DNA from: Parahaliea mediterranea
GTDB lineage: Bacteria > Pseudomonadota > Gammaproteobacteria > Pseudomonadales > Halieaceae
Direction: 5' to 3'
NCBI RefSeq assembly: GCF_017255185.1
Contig: NZ_JAFKCZ010000010.1
Coordinates: 1-64,000, forward strand
DNA: 64,000 nucleotides
Shown: positions 8,329 through 17,770 of the stretch, piece after piece
How positions within the stretch are numbered: position 1 is the first letter of the stretch
Layout of the letters: every line of letters starts with the position of its first letter
Position numbers and translations under genes: made by a program
Notes under the pieces: model-generated
The model's database searches: none
What the model saw: only the letters and a program-made list of their open reading frames with translations
What the model was told of the DNA's origin: nothing

Positions 8329-9434
8329 GAACGCGTGGCCCAGGCCTGCTGCGCCAGTCGCGGCCGCACCCGCTCGCGCCACCAGTCGCCCAGCGCGGCC
8401 AGTGCCGGCACTTCGCCGGCCCGGCGCTCGACGACCTCCTCCACATAGGCCATGACCAGCGGCAGGTCCCCGAGGTAATCCGCCTTGCCGTCACGCAGGG
8501 ACAGGCGGGCAAACGTGCCCAGGACCTTCAGGTGCCGCTGCAGGCCCATTAGGTCAAACCAGCACAGGAAACGGGCCTCGCTCACCGGCGCCATCAGGCC
8601 CGCATCCTGCAACTGTGCGCGATAGCGCAGCGCCCAACCCTCGACCCGCGCCACCGGCCAGCGGATGTAGCAGTCGCGCAACAGCGAAACCAGGTCATAG
8701 GTGACGGGACCGTAGACCGTGTCCTGGAAGTCGATCACAGCCAGAGCGCCGTCCGCCTGCGGCATCAGGTTGCGGCTGTGAAAGTCACGGTGAACCAGCA
8801 CCCGGGGCTGCTCCAGGGCATTGCCAACCAGCACCTCCGACACCGATTCCAGCAGCGCGCGATCCGCCCCCGTCAGCTCCAGCCCCAGCAATCGCTGCAA
8901 AAACCACTCCGGCAGCCTGCCGAGCTCCTCCTCCAGCAGGCCGGCATCGTAATCGGGCACCCGCGCCGCCTGCGGGCTCACCCGCGCCAGGCGCGCCATC
9001 ACATCCAGGGCGGCCGCGTACCAGCCGTCCGCCGTACGCGTGTCGAGCTCGGGCAGCAACAGCCTGTCGCCCAGGTCTTCCAGCAACAGGTAGCCGCGAT
9101 CGAGGTCCGCCGCCAGCACCCGCGGCACGCGCACGCCCCCCGCCTCCAAGGCCCGCTGAACCGCCAGGAAGGCCGTGTTTTTCTCCGTCGCGGGGGGCGC
9201 CTCGAGCACAATCACGGAGCCCCTCCGGACACGCAAGCGGAAATAGCGCCGATTGCTGGCATCGCCGGCCACCGGGACCAGCTTCGCGCCGGGGTCGGGC
9301 TCCGCCAATTGCGCCACCGCCCAGGGCAACAGGTCAGGTGGAACGGCACGCGGCTTGGGGGCTTGGCTAGGGGGGGCGGACAACAACAACTCCTCGCTGG
9401 AAACACAGACAATGCAGGATCGATGCTTTATCAT
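8325..9434 (-). CDS. amgK: N-acetylmuramate/N-acetylglucosamine anomeric kinase
   Basis: The product, 369 residues from the first ATG, belongs to the aminoglycoside-phosphotransferase fold. The kinase core shows LVHRDFHSRNLM (catalytic Asp and Asn) and AVIDFQDTVYGPVTYDL (metal-binding Asp). AmgK phosphorylates MurNAc or GlcNAc at C1, and MurU then makes UDP-MurNAc. It is coupled to murU by a 4-bp overlap and divergent from lptD across only about 30 bp, an arrangement known from Pseudomonas. The first 20-30 residues look non-conserved, so a start further downstream is possible. Confidence 0.9.
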   Translation of the reverse strand: MIKHRSCIVCVSSEELLLSAPPSQAPKPRAVPPDLLPWAVAQLAEPDPGAKLVPVAGDASNRRYFRLRVRRGSVIVLEAPPATEKNTAFLAVQRALEAGGVRVPRVLAADLDRGYLLLEDLGDRLLLPELDTRTADGWYAAALDVMARLARVSPQAARVPDYDAGLLEEELGRLPEWFLQRLLGLELTGADRALLESVSEVLVGNALEQPRVLVHRDFHSRNLMPQADGALAVIDFQDTVYGPVTYDLVSLLRDCYIRWPVARVEGWALRYRAQLQDAGLMAPVSEARFLCWFDLMGLQRHLKVLGTFARLSLRDGKADYLGDLPLVMAYVEEVVERRAGEVPALAALGDWWRERVRPRLAQQAWATRS

Positions 9435-9466
9435 CCGCGTTTATATCAAAAATTGCACCCGACTTG

Positions 9467-11869
9467 ATGAGCCCGGCCAGCCAGAGACTCCCGCACACCA
9501 CCTTTCCCGCCTCCCCCCGACGCCTGGCACTGGCCATCTCCCTGGCCCTGCCGCTGGCAGCGGCGGCGGAAGACAGTGGCGACGGTGCTGAATTGCGCAG
9601 CTACCCCCTCGACTGGGTCCCGGCATACGAGGTGCCGGAGTGGCTGCGGGACCGCGAGTGCCGCAGCTGCGGCGGACGCTATATCGACCCGCTGGCCGGC
9701 TCCGACACCGACGCCGTTCCCGAGGAATCCGACCTCAACGCCAGCGCCAGCAGCACCGAGCTGCAGGGGGACGACGTGTACCTGCACGGCGGTGTCGCCG
9801 TGCGCCAGGGCTACCGCCGGCTGGAGGGCCAGGAGGCCTACTACAACCGCGGCGACAGCACGGGCACGCTCACCGGTGGCATCACCTTTCGCGAACCGGG
9901 TATTCTGCTGCGGGGCCAGGAAGCGAGCTTTTCCTCGGACACCGGCGAGGCCGAGATCACCAACAGCCAGTTCGTGCTGCACCAGCAACATATGCGCGGC
10001 GCCGCCGACAGGCTGCGGCGGGATGCCAAGGGCCGCATTCTCGTCGAGGACGGCCAACTCAGCTACTGCGCCCCGGGGGACAATGACTGGGCCATCAGCG
10101 CCGAGCACATGGAGCTGGACCTGGACGAGGGCCTGGGCACCGCCAAGGGCGCGAAAGTCGAGGTCGGCGGGGTGCCGGTGATTTACCTGCCCTGGCTGCG
10201 CTTCCCCCTCGACGACCGTCGCCGCACCGGCTTCCTGTGGCCGGAAGTCGGCAGCGGTACTCGCGGCGGCCTGGATATCGCCACGCCGGTGTACGTCAAC
10301 CTGGCTCCCAACTACGACGCCCTGTACACACCACGCTATATCGAGGAGCGGGGGTTCAACCACGAAGTCGAGCTGCGCTACCTGCACCCCAACGTCGGGC
10401 GCTGGGCCGTGGGCGGCGCCTACCTGGCGGACGACACGCGCTACGAGGACGAGCGCCCCGACCTCAACAACCACGACCGCTGGCTGGCCAAGGTCCAGCA
10501 CCACGGCCTGTTCGACCAGCGCTGGCGCTCCCGGGTGGACTACAGCAAGGCCTCCGACGTGGACTACCTCAAGGACCTGCAAACCAGCAGCCTGGAAACC
10601 CGGCGCGAAACCAACCTGTTGCAGCTCGGCTCCCTGGACTACCTGGGCGATCGCCTGCTGGCCAGCATGGACTTCCAGCAGTACCAGTCCCTGGCGGACG
10701 ACATCAACAACGACTACAAGAAGCTGCCGCAAATCACCGGCCAGTACCGGGGCGACAACACCCCCTTCGCCCTGGACCCAATCCTGCTGGGCCAGTATTC
10801 CTACTTTGACTCGGACGACAACCGGGTCAAGGGCCAGCGCATCTATACCGAGGCAGGCCTCACCTACCCCATGCTGTGGCAGTCGGGCTTTCTCAAGCCC
10901 ACCGCCAAATACCGCTACCTGGAATACGAACTCAACGACCTGAACGCGCGGTTGACCAATGACAGCCCCAGCGCCGGGGCCGCCCTGGCCAGCCTGGACG
11001 GCGGCCTGTATTTCGAGCGCCCCACCCGCTTCGGCGACAGGGGCCTGCTGCAGACCCTGGAACCGCGCCTGTACTACCTCTACAGCGAGTACGAGGACCA
11101 GCGCGACCAGCCCGACTTCGATAGCGCCGAGCTGACCTTCAGCTACAACCAGCTGTTCCGGGAAACCCGCTTCTCCGGCCGCGACCGCCTGGACGACGCC
11201 AACCAGCTCTCGGTGGGCGTGACCACCCGCTACATCAGTGACGAGGACGGGCGCGAGCACCTCAACGCCAGCCTCGGCCAGATCTTCTACTTCCGCGACC
11301 GCGAGGTGCGCCTGCTGCCTACCGCCGAACCCATCGAGCAGTCCGGCTCGGAAATGGCCGGCGAGGTGAACTTCTATCCCAACGAGCGCCTGGCAGTGCG
11401 TTCCAGCCTGGTGTGGGACCCCTACAGCACCAACATGAACGCCGGCTATGTACAGGCCGGCTACACCAAGGACGACGGCAGTGTGTTCAACGTTGGCTAC
11501 TCCTACCGCCGGCCGCTGACCGCCACCACCACCCAGCCAGTCACCGAACAGGCCCACTTTTCCGCCTACTACCCCCTGGGCAACCGCTGGACGCTGTTTG
11601 GCGCCATCAACTACAGCGTGGAGGCGGACTCCAGCGTGGAAGATATGATTGGGGTGGAATATGATACCTGCTGCTGGAAGCTCAGGCTGCTACACCTGCG
11701 TTATTTTGATACCGTTCCCGGCCAGACACCGGACTTCAGCGATCCCAATCTGGAGCGGGAGTCCTCCACACAGGTGCAGCTCGTCCTCAAGGGCATGGGC
11801 GGCGTGGGCAACCGCGTCACCGGCCTGATGCATGACATGATTCGAGGTTTTAGAGAACGTGAGTATTAA
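9467..11869 (+). CDS. lptD: LPS-assembly outer membrane protein LptD
   Basis: The 800-residue protein has a signal peptide (LALAISLALPLAAAAEDS), an OstA/LptA-like N-terminal domain (about residues 90-220) and a long outer-membrane beta barrel. Cysteines occur as ECRSC near the mature N-terminus and as DTCCWKLRLL near the C-terminus. They match the disulfide pairs needed for LptD maturation. With LptE it inserts LPS into the outer leaflet. A TTG codon precedes the ATG at 9467. surA overlaps its 3' end by 11 bp, the classical lptD-surA-pdxA order. Confidence 0.96.
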   Translation: MSPASQRLPHTTFPASPRRLALAISLALPLAAAAEDSGDGAELRSYPLDWVPAYEVPEWLRDRECRSCGGRYIDPLAGSDTDAVPEESDLNASASSTELQGDDVYLHGGVAVRQGYRRLEGQEAYYNRGDSTGTLTGGITFREPGILLRGQEASFSSDTGEAEITNSQFVLHQQHMRGAADRLRRDAKGRILVEDGQLSYCAPGDNDWAISAEHMELDLDEGLGTAKGAKVEVGGVPVIYLPWLRFPLDDRRRTGFLWPEVGSGTRGGLDIATPVYVNLAPNYDALYTPRYIEERGFNHEVELRYLHPNVGRWAVGGAYLADDTRYEDERPDLNNHDRWLAKVQHHGLFDQRWRSRVDYSKASDVDYLKDLQTSSLETRRETNLLQLGSLDYLGDRLLASMDFQQYQSLADDINNDYKKLPQITGQYRGDNTPFALDPILLGQYSYFDSDDNRVKGQRIYTEAGLTYPMLWQSGFLKPTAKYRYLEYELNDLNARLTNDSPSAGAALASLDGGLYFERPTRFGDRGLLQTLEPRLYYLYSEYEDQRDQPDFDSAELTFSYNQLFRETRFSGRDRLDDANQLSVGVTTRYISDEDGREHLNASLGQIFYFRDREVRLLPTAEPIEQSGSEMAGEVNFYPNERLAVRSSLVWDPYSTNMNAGYVQAGYTKDDGSVFNVGYSYRRPLTATTTQPVTEQAHFSAYYPLGNRWTLFGAINYSVEADSSVEDMIGVEYDTCCWKLRLLHLRYFDTVPGQTPDFSDPNLERESSTQVQLVLKGMGGVGNRVTGLMHDMIRGFREREY

Positions 11870-13205
11870 GGTTAACCCCATCCGCCGTGTAACAGCCGGT
11901 TCTTCAGCGATTCGGCGTGTCGGCGGTTACGCCAGGAGCCTTGCGCTCGGCATCGGGCTCGCCCTGGGCGCCGGCCTGGCGCCGATGGCGAGCGCCGCCA
12001 CCGAAATGCTCGACCAGGTGGTCGCCATCGTCGACGACGATGTCATCATGGCCTCGGAGCTTCGCGACCGGCTGGCAACGGTCAGCGAGAGCATCCGCTC
12101 ACGGGGCATGGAAATCCCCCCCGAGGACGAACTGATCCGCGAAACCCTCGATCGCCTGATCCTGGAGAGCATCCAGCTGCAAATGGGCCAGCGGGTGGGC
12201 GTGCGCATCTCCGATGCCCAGCTCGATGCCGCGGTGCAGCGCATCGCCGCCCAAAACCGCATGAGCGTGGACCAGTTCATCGCCCGCCTGGAACAGGAGG
12301 GCCAGTCCTACGCCGCCATGCGCGAGAATCTGCGCCGGGAAATGGTCCTGCAGCGCGTCCAGGCCGGGAATGTCAGCCAGCGGATCCAGATCACCAACCA
12401 GGAAATCGACAACTTCCTGGCCACCGAGGAGGGCCAGGCCCTCACCCAGCCGGAGTACCGCATCGTTCACGCCCTGCTGGCGCTGTCACCCGACGCCGCC
12501 GAGAGCGAAGTCGCAGCGGCCGAGGCCCATGTGGAAAAACTGCTGCAACGTATTCGCAATGGCGCATCCTTCGACGAGATCATCGCCTCCAGCGAGGGCG
12601 AGTACGCCTTTACCGGCGGCGACCTGGGGTGGCGCCGCCAGGGGGATCTGCCCTCCCTGTTCGCCGATGTCGCACCCACGCTGGCCGAGGGCCAAACCTC
12701 CGACCCGATTCGCAGCCCCAGCGGCATCCACCTGATCAACATGAACGCCAAGCGCGGCGGCGAGCAATTCGTCGACCAGACCAAAGTCCGCCACATCCTC
12801 ATCCAGCCCAGCGAGATCATGACCGACGACCAGGCCGAGGCTCTCGCGACGGAACTCAAACAGCGCATCGAGAACGGCGAGGATTTCGCCGAGCTGGCCC
12901 GGGAGTACTCCGAGGACATCGGCTCCGCCCAGGAGGGCGGCGACCTCGGCTGGACCCAGTCCGGGCAGATGGTGCCCGAGTTCGAGGCGGTCATGAACAG
13001 CACCGAAGCCGGCGAAGTCTCCGAGCCCCTGCGCAGCCAGTTCGGCTGGCATATCCTGGAAGTCATCGACCGCCGCAACCAGGACATGACCGAACAGGCC
13101 ATGCGCAACAAAGCCGCCGAGTACCTGCACCAGCGCAAGTACCAGGAGGAGCTGGACGCCTGGCTGAGGAAGATTCGCGACGAGGCATTTGTCGACATTA
13201 AATAG
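11859..13205 (+). CDS. surA: Periplasmic chaperone and peptidyl-prolyl isomerase SurA
   Basis: The 448-residue protein has a long N-terminal signal region (about residues 1-47, ending MASAATEMLD). It is followed by the SurA N-terminal chaperone domain (VVAIVDDDVIMASEL onward), two parvulin domains (about 190-290 and 305-405, each with a GGDLGW motif) and a C-terminal helix. SurA escorts outer-membrane proteins, including LptD, to the BAM complex. The start is GTG 11859 inside the lptD 3' end, giving translational coupling. The length is slightly above the E. coli protein. Confidence 0.96.
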   Translation: MSIKVNPIRRVTAGSSAIRRVGGYARSLALGIGLALGAGLAPMASAATEMLDQVVAIVDDDVIMASELRDRLATVSESIRSRGMEIPPEDELIRETLDRLILESIQLQMGQRVGVRISDAQLDAAVQRIAAQNRMSVDQFIARLEQEGQSYAAMRENLRREMVLQRVQAGNVSQRIQITNQEIDNFLATEEGQALTQPEYRIVHALLALSPDAAESEVAAAEAHVEKLLQRIRNGASFDEIIASSEGEYAFTGGDLGWRRQGDLPSLFADVAPTLAEGQTSDPIRSPSGIHLINMNAKRGGEQFVDQTKVRHILIQPSEIMTDDQAEALATELKQRIENGEDFAELAREYSEDIGSAQEGGDLGWTQSGQMVPEFEAVMNSTEAGEVSEPLRSQFGWHILEVIDRRNQDMTEQAMRNKAAEYLHQRKYQEELDAWLRKIRDEAFVDIK

Positions 13206-13230
13206 CAGCGCTCGCGTACGCACGCTCCAA

Positions 13231-13253
13231 TGTAGGGCGGAATTCATTCCGCC
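13231..13253 (+). repeat. Single REP-like palindrome (GGCGGAAT class)
   Basis: A TGTAGG-led palindrome with arms GGCGGAAT and ATTCCGCC around TC lies in the 51-bp gap between surA and pdxA. It ends 3 bp before the annotated pdxA ATG. Both arms differ from the GGTCGAAT/ATTCGACC class at paired positions, so the stem is preserved. Confidence 0.9.
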
Positions 13254-13256
13254 AGG

Positions 13257-14264
13257 ATGACCAATCCAATGGCCATACCCACCATCGCCATCACCACCGG
13301 AGAGCCCGCCGGCATCGGGCCCGACATCACGCTGATGGCGGCGATGCGGGAGTGGAATGCGCGGCTGGTGGCCATTGGCGATATTGACATGCTTCGAGAA
13401 CGAGCGAAGCTCCTCGGGCTAGAGGTTCAGCTCATCGAATTCCAGCCCGAACCCAAGAGTGAACCCCTGCCATCGGGCATGCTGCGGGTATTAAACATTC
13501 CTCTCGCACAACCTGCCATTCCCGGCCAGCTGAACCCGTCCAATGCTGGCTACGTACTGCGGATGCTCGACGAAGCGATTGATGGCTGCCTTAAGAAACG
13601 GTTTCAGGCGATGGTGACAGCGCCGGTGCAGAAATCAATCATCAATGACGCGGGCATCCCTTTTAGTGGACATACCGAGTATCTGGCCGAAAAAACAGAT
13701 ACTGAACACGTTGTAATGATGCTGGCAAGCGGTTCGCTGCGAGTCAGCCTCGCCACAACGCACCTGCCACTCAAGGACGTCCCCGCCGCCATAACCCCCG
13801 AGAGTCTTGAGCGCACACTGCGAATATTGCAGAAAGCTTTGGTCGACTCCTTTTCTATCGCCGATCCGACCATCGCTGTACTGGGTTTAAATCCCCACGC
13901 CGGGGAAGGGGGGCATCTCGGCCGGGAAGAAATAGACATTATAGCTCCCCTCATTCAGCAGCTTCGGCGCGAAGGGTTTTCTTTGATTGGTCCACTACCT
14001 GCCGACACCGCCTTTAATCCTGAAAATCGCCAGCGTGTAGATGCGTTTTTGGCGATGTATCACGATCAAGGGCTACCGGTACTCAAGTTTTCCAGCTTTG
14101 GTGAAGCCGTGAACATAACTCTTGGCTTACCCATTACGCGAGTATCGGTAGACCACGGCGTGGCACTGGATCTGGCGGGAACAGGAAACGCATCGGACTC
14201 AAGCCTTATTGAGGCCATAAAGGTAGGAGGGGCGGCATGTAGTGCGGCCCACCTGGAACGGTAG
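13257..14264 (+). CDS. pdxA: 4-hydroxythreonine-4-phosphate dehydrogenase
   Basis: The 335-residue enzyme of pyridoxal-phosphate synthesis has the motifs ITTGEPAGIGPD, FSGHTEYLAE (metal His), LGLNPHAGEGGHLGREE (metal His) and AMYHDQGLPVLK (metal His). A second ATG at 13269 with AGGA 11 bp upstream may be the true start, as the first ATG sits 3 bp after a REP element. The 5' 130 bp are GC-rich like surA. The rest is visibly richer in A and T, like the polysaccharide island, which suggests a recombination junction inside the gene. It is normally followed by rsmA, but here rsmA is 22 kb away. Confidence 0.95.
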   Translation: MTNPMAIPTIAITTGEPAGIGPDITLMAAMREWNARLVAIGDIDMLRERAKLLGLEVQLIEFQPEPKSEPLPSGMLRVLNIPLAQPAIPGQLNPSNAGYVLRMLDEAIDGCLKKRFQAMVTAPVQKSIINDAGIPFSGHTEYLAEKTDTEHVVMMLASGSLRVSLATTHLPLKDVPAAITPESLERTLRILQKALVDSFSIADPTIAVLGLNPHAGEGGHLGREEIDIIAPLIQQLRREGFSLIGPLPADTAFNPENRQRVDAFLAMYHDQGLPVLKFSSFGEAVNITLGLPITRVSVDHGVALDLAGTGNASDSSLIEAIKVGGAACSAAHLER

Positions 14265-14275
14265 CTCGACTATCC

Positions 14276-15538
14276 GTGACCTCCACCAGCAATAAACAGT
14301 TTCTCGCCGCGTGCGCGGTAGCCCTTACCACGCTACTACTAAGTGCGGCCGTCCTTGTTCCAGTCTACCTGGGTCTAGCGCCTACCATTCACCCGCACCT
14401 GGCTCCCCACATTCAGGCTAGCGAGATGGCGCCAGTTTCCCTGTCCGGCACAAGTTTCAAACCAGTGGTGTTTGGCGAAGGCGGTTACGAAGGAAACAGC
14501 GCCGTACTAAAACAACTTTCCAACGGTCAGGGCGTACTAGTCTCGGTCCAACAAGTTGACAGCAGCCGCTATCCGTTTTTGCATGTAGACACCAGCGAAC
14601 CGCACCCCGGAATAAAAGTATTCTTCATCTGGCGCACCGCGAAGAATCCGAAGCACCTACATTATGCCCAACTTTACGGGAATGAGGGCGGCTCTCACTA
14701 TATTGACCTCAGTCACTACGCTAACTGGAAAGGAAAAATCGTAGAGAGCTCAATCGGGGTATTTGGCGACCTGAGAGGGTCACCCTTTATCTTGAATAAA
14801 GTGGAGTATCTTCCCTACAGCCCCTCAACCCTCCTGAGAGTAATATGGGGCGAGTGGACAGCATTTTCGACATGGGACCAGTCCTCCATAAACGTATATC
14901 GGGGCATTCCAAAACAAGCGCTTGTCTCGCCGGTCATCATCGGTTCATTGTGGATAGTCGCATCAATTGCGCTGTACCTCTTAGCCTACAAACTCTGTGT
15001 TCGAAGGCTTGGCGCAAGACTAACCCTGGGCAAGTTTCCGCCCACCTACCTGAACCTGGCAATCATTGTGGGTACTACATGGCTACTCCTCCACGGCCTT
15101 TGGCTGGAAAAATTCTTGCAGCAGCGCAAGGAAACTGTCCTGGCCTTCGCCGGTAAAACCATTAACGAACGTAAATTGTCTGACTGGGATGGCGAATATT
15201 TCGCCCTGGCCAGCAAGGTAAAAGAGGCTATTCCCGAGGAAGAGAAGCTGGCTATTCTTTTCATGGGGGAGGATATGAAAGAGCCAGTACCCCAGCGGGT
15301 TCGCTATCACCTGCTTCCGGAAATTAGAGCCAGCTTCATTCGACATTTGGAAAAAGGTTCACTACACAGATCAGCGAAGGATTACAACTACATACTTGTA
15401 CTGTGGTCGCCAACGAACGAACCGGCAAAGTCAATGGAGACACTTCGCAACCACCTTGCCAAACACCACTGGAAGAAAACCGATGTACTCAACGACCCGG
15501 CAGGGGCTTTAATCACCTTGGAAAAACTAAAAAAATAG
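14276..15538 (+). CDS. Unknown membrane protein with large extracytoplasmic domain
   Basis: The 420-residue protein is not assigned to any family. It has an N-terminal hydrophobic segment (about residues 10-35) and then a 180-residue soluble domain rich in beta-prone residues, with sequences such as VFFIWRTAKNPKHLHY. Two close membrane segments follow near 220-245 and 262-280, then a 135-residue charged C-terminal domain. It starts with GTG 14276, 11 bp after pdxA, so it is probably co-transcribed with pdxA and the next gene. Because of its partner it may belong to lipid-linked glycan assembly, but no catalytic motif was recognised. Confidence 0.7.
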   Translation: MTSTSNKQFLAACAVALTTLLLSAAVLVPVYLGLAPTIHPHLAPHIQASEMAPVSLSGTSFKPVVFGEGGYEGNSAVLKQLSNGQGVLVSVQQVDSSRYPFLHVDTSEPHPGIKVFFIWRTAKNPKHLHYAQLYGNEGGSHYIDLSHYANWKGKIVESSIGVFGDLRGSPFILNKVEYLPYSPSTLLRVIWGEWTAFSTWDQSSINVYRGIPKQALVSPVIIGSLWIVASIALYLLAYKLCVRRLGARLTLGKFPPTYLNLAIIVGTTWLLLHGLWLEKFLQQRKETVLAFAGKTINERKLSDWDGEYFALASKVKEAIPEEEKLAILFMGEDMKEPVPQRVRYHLLPEIRASFIRHLEKGSLHRSAKDYNYILVLWSPTNEPAKSMETLRNHLAKHHWKKTDVLNDPAGALITLEKLKK

Positions 15539-15601
15539 CCACCAAAGACAAACTTAACCCGCATTGGTAACCAGGCGTAACATGATCAATCAGGGCTACG
15601 A

Positions 15602-17023
15602 ATGACAGAAGACTTTTCCGCGATCGGCCTAACCGTCGCGATACTCCTGCCTTGGTTAACAGGCACTCTCCTGGCAAGGCTTGCCTTGTGGGGAGAGTGC
15701 CCCCTGACGCTTAAACTTGCCCACGGATACTTACTGGGAAACTTTGCGACCATTGTCCTAATACGTATTTGCGATGCACTGGGGTGGCAATTCAGCTTTT
15801 GGGGTATTTGCGCATCACTGGGAATACTTTCGATAATCGCTCTACTATCTACGAGTATCCTGCGATCACGCCCCTCTTTCAACAGCACTCAAATTCTGAA
15901 GCCAGAACCAGTGCGTCTTCTCGCCTGGCATTGGTTCGTATTAACCATACTGCTTGGCCTGACACTTATTCAAGTATTCGCCATCGCACAGGAAATAATA
16001 CTCCGCCCCACCTTTCCTTGGGACGCATGGCGAGGCTGGGAACCCAAGACCATACAGTATTTCACCAGCCAGTCCCTTTACGCTGAAATGTTCACTATCG
16101 GCAACTACGGAGAAATTTCTCCTCAAATACACCTTTGGGCAATGCTCGGCGCCAACTCAAGCACTTCCCCATCAACACATCTACCCTGGCTATTTGCCTT
16201 CCTAGCAATTGGCTTGGCAATTTACGGTCAATGTAGAATCAACTGTTCTTTTATTGCATCGGCCATTGCGGGCGCCGCGGTTATGAGTCTTCCCTATTTA
16301 TCCATCCACGCGGCCCTGGCGGGCTACGCAGATATATGGTTGGCCCTAGCCTTCACGCTCGGCATTATTACCGTAATAAACCTGAGCCAAGCGAAAAGTT
16401 TCCGCTTGATCATACTGACATTGATCTACGCTTATATTTGTTTGCAATCCAAGCGCGCAGGGTTTGGCATGAGTTTGATAATACTGCTCTGCCTGTTCGT
16501 CTCAACCTGCAACAACAAGAAGTGGCTGGCAGTATCGAGCTCAGCCATTACCATTGGTCTTCTGTTCTTGTGGGGATTGGTATTCGTGGGAAAAACTGAA
16601 ATCACACTTCCCTTGCCGGAAGGAAACAGCGTCTCCCTTACACCAGACCAACTGAAAATTCCCGGGATAGCAAACTTCAGCTTCAATGAAATCTCGGCGA
16701 TCACACCACTGTATGAGGCTCTATTTAAATTTGGAAGTTGGCATCTAACAATCGTACTGCTACTACTATCCGTGGGATACGCCATTACACATCGCACATT
16801 AGATAACATCAGCAAAATAAGCCTGGCTGCCATCGCCTCTGGCTTTATCTACGTAGGCATCTACTTCTCCGTCATTTCACCAATGGCAGCAGAAAACCAC
16901 ACAGGTCTATCCAGAAGCCTGCTCTACATGATGCCACTCTGTATATATCTCTCTATCTATCTTTATCATCGAGCAATACTTGAGGCGCGGGACAAACAAA
17001 CGTGTCCTTCTGGCGCACCTTAA
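15602..17023 (+). CDS. Polytopic membrane protein, possible GT-C-type glycosyltransferase
   Basis: The 473-residue protein has about 11-12 hydrophobic segments. A conserved-looking extracytoplasmic loop, RPTFPWDAWRGWEPKTIQYF, near residue 140 contains an acidic residue among aromatics. This recalls the first-loop catalytic Asp of GT-C enzymes that use polyprenyl-phosphate sugars. A second motif is QSKRAGFGMSL near residue 285. No named family is recognised, so GT-C is an inference from topology and the WDAW loop. It lies 63 bp downstream of the unknown membrane protein on the same strand and is low in GC. Confidence 0.6.
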   Translation: MTEDFSAIGLTVAILLPWLTGTLLARLALWGECPLTLKLAHGYLLGNFATIVLIRICDALGWQFSFWGICASLGILSIIALLSTSILRSRPSFNSTQILKPEPVRLLAWHWFVLTILLGLTLIQVFAIAQEIILRPTFPWDAWRGWEPKTIQYFTSQSLYAEMFTIGNYGEISPQIHLWAMLGANSSTSPSTHLPWLFAFLAIGLAIYGQCRINCSFIASAIAGAAVMSLPYLSIHAALAGYADIWLALAFTLGIITVINLSQAKSFRLIILTLIYAYICLQSKRAGFGMSLIILLCLFVSTCNNKKWLAVSSSAITIGLLFLWGLVFVGKTEITLPLPEGNSVSLTPDQLKIPGIANFSFNEISAITPLYEALFKFGSWHLTIVLLLLSVGYAITHRTLDNISKISLAAIASGFIYVGIYFSVISPMAAENHTGLSRSLLYMMPLCIYLSIYLYHRAILEARDKQTCPSGAP

Positions 17024-17089
17024 CCCAGACAATTTGCTAGCAGTCTCCTGACATCCAACAACAAAGAGAACGTGCTCCGCGCTACCATA

Positions 17090-17770
17090 TCAGCCAGGAT
17101 AGTTGACGAAGCGCACCAGTTCACTTGGCGGACGGGGAAGCCCCTTGAATGCGCTCCAAACCAAACTTGAACGGGGAAATATAACAACCCACACAGTTAC
17201 AAAGATACATTTCAGATAGTTCTCAAGGCTGCGGTTAGCTACGTACCATTCCTCCAGCAGCCCCTTATAAGGCATGATTACTTGATCATAAAAGCACTCT
17301 GGATCATTACTTTCGTGAATCATATCCTCCTCACCCCTGAAGACAATGGACCCGATTCCCGAAAGTCCTGGCCGAACCTTTACGACTTCCATTTTGGAGC
17401 GCTCAGGAAAAGCCTCAAAACACCGCTCAGTTTGAGGCCGCGGCCCCACCAAACTCATGTCTCCAATCAGAATATTCGCGAGTTGAGGTAGTTCATTAAT
17501 TTTTGTTTTTCTCAAGAACCGCCCCAAAGGCAAAACCCTCGGATCACCTCGAACGGTGATAGTGCCAGTATTCATATTAGGGCTATCTTTCAGCATCGTG
17601 GCGAACTTGAAAACCCCAAAAGCCCTACCCCCGTAGCCAATCCTTTTTTGCAGATAGAATATTTCCCCTTCGCCAGTAAAACGAAGAGCTATAACAACCG
17701 GAATTAACACAGGAGACAGTACGACAATAGCCGTACCGGCCAATAAAATATCTAACAATCTCTGCATCAT
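17090..17770 (-). CDS. Initiating sugar-phosphate transferase, PglC/WcaJ-type
   Basis: The 226-residue bacterial sugar transferase has one re-entrant N-terminal hydrophobic segment (LLDILLAGTAIVVLSPVLIP). Its catalytic core contains YLQKRIGYGGRAF, TKINELPQLANIL and GDMSLVGPRPQT. These are the PglC-type monotopic phosphoglycosyl transferase motifs; in this family the catalytic Asp-Glu dyad precedes the helix (here FTGEGEIFY, where the pair is less clear). It transfers a sugar phosphate to undecaprenyl phosphate. With LegB- and LegC-like enzymes next to it, a diamino-trideoxyhexose such as a bacillosamine precursor is the likely first sugar. It is the last gene of the long minus-strand operon and directly abuts the dehydratase gene. 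Confidence 0.9.
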   Translation of the reverse strand: MMQRLLDILLAGTAIVVLSPVLIPVVIALRFTGEGEIFYLQKRIGYGGRAFGVFKFATMLKDSPNMNTGTITVRGDPRVLPLGRFLRKTKINELPQLANILIGDMSLVGPRPQTERCFEAFPERSKMEVVKVRPGLSGIGSIVFRGEEDMIHESNDPECFYDQVIMPYKGLLEEWYVANRSLENYLKCIFVTVWVVIFPRSSLVWSAFKGLPRPPSELVRFVNYPG

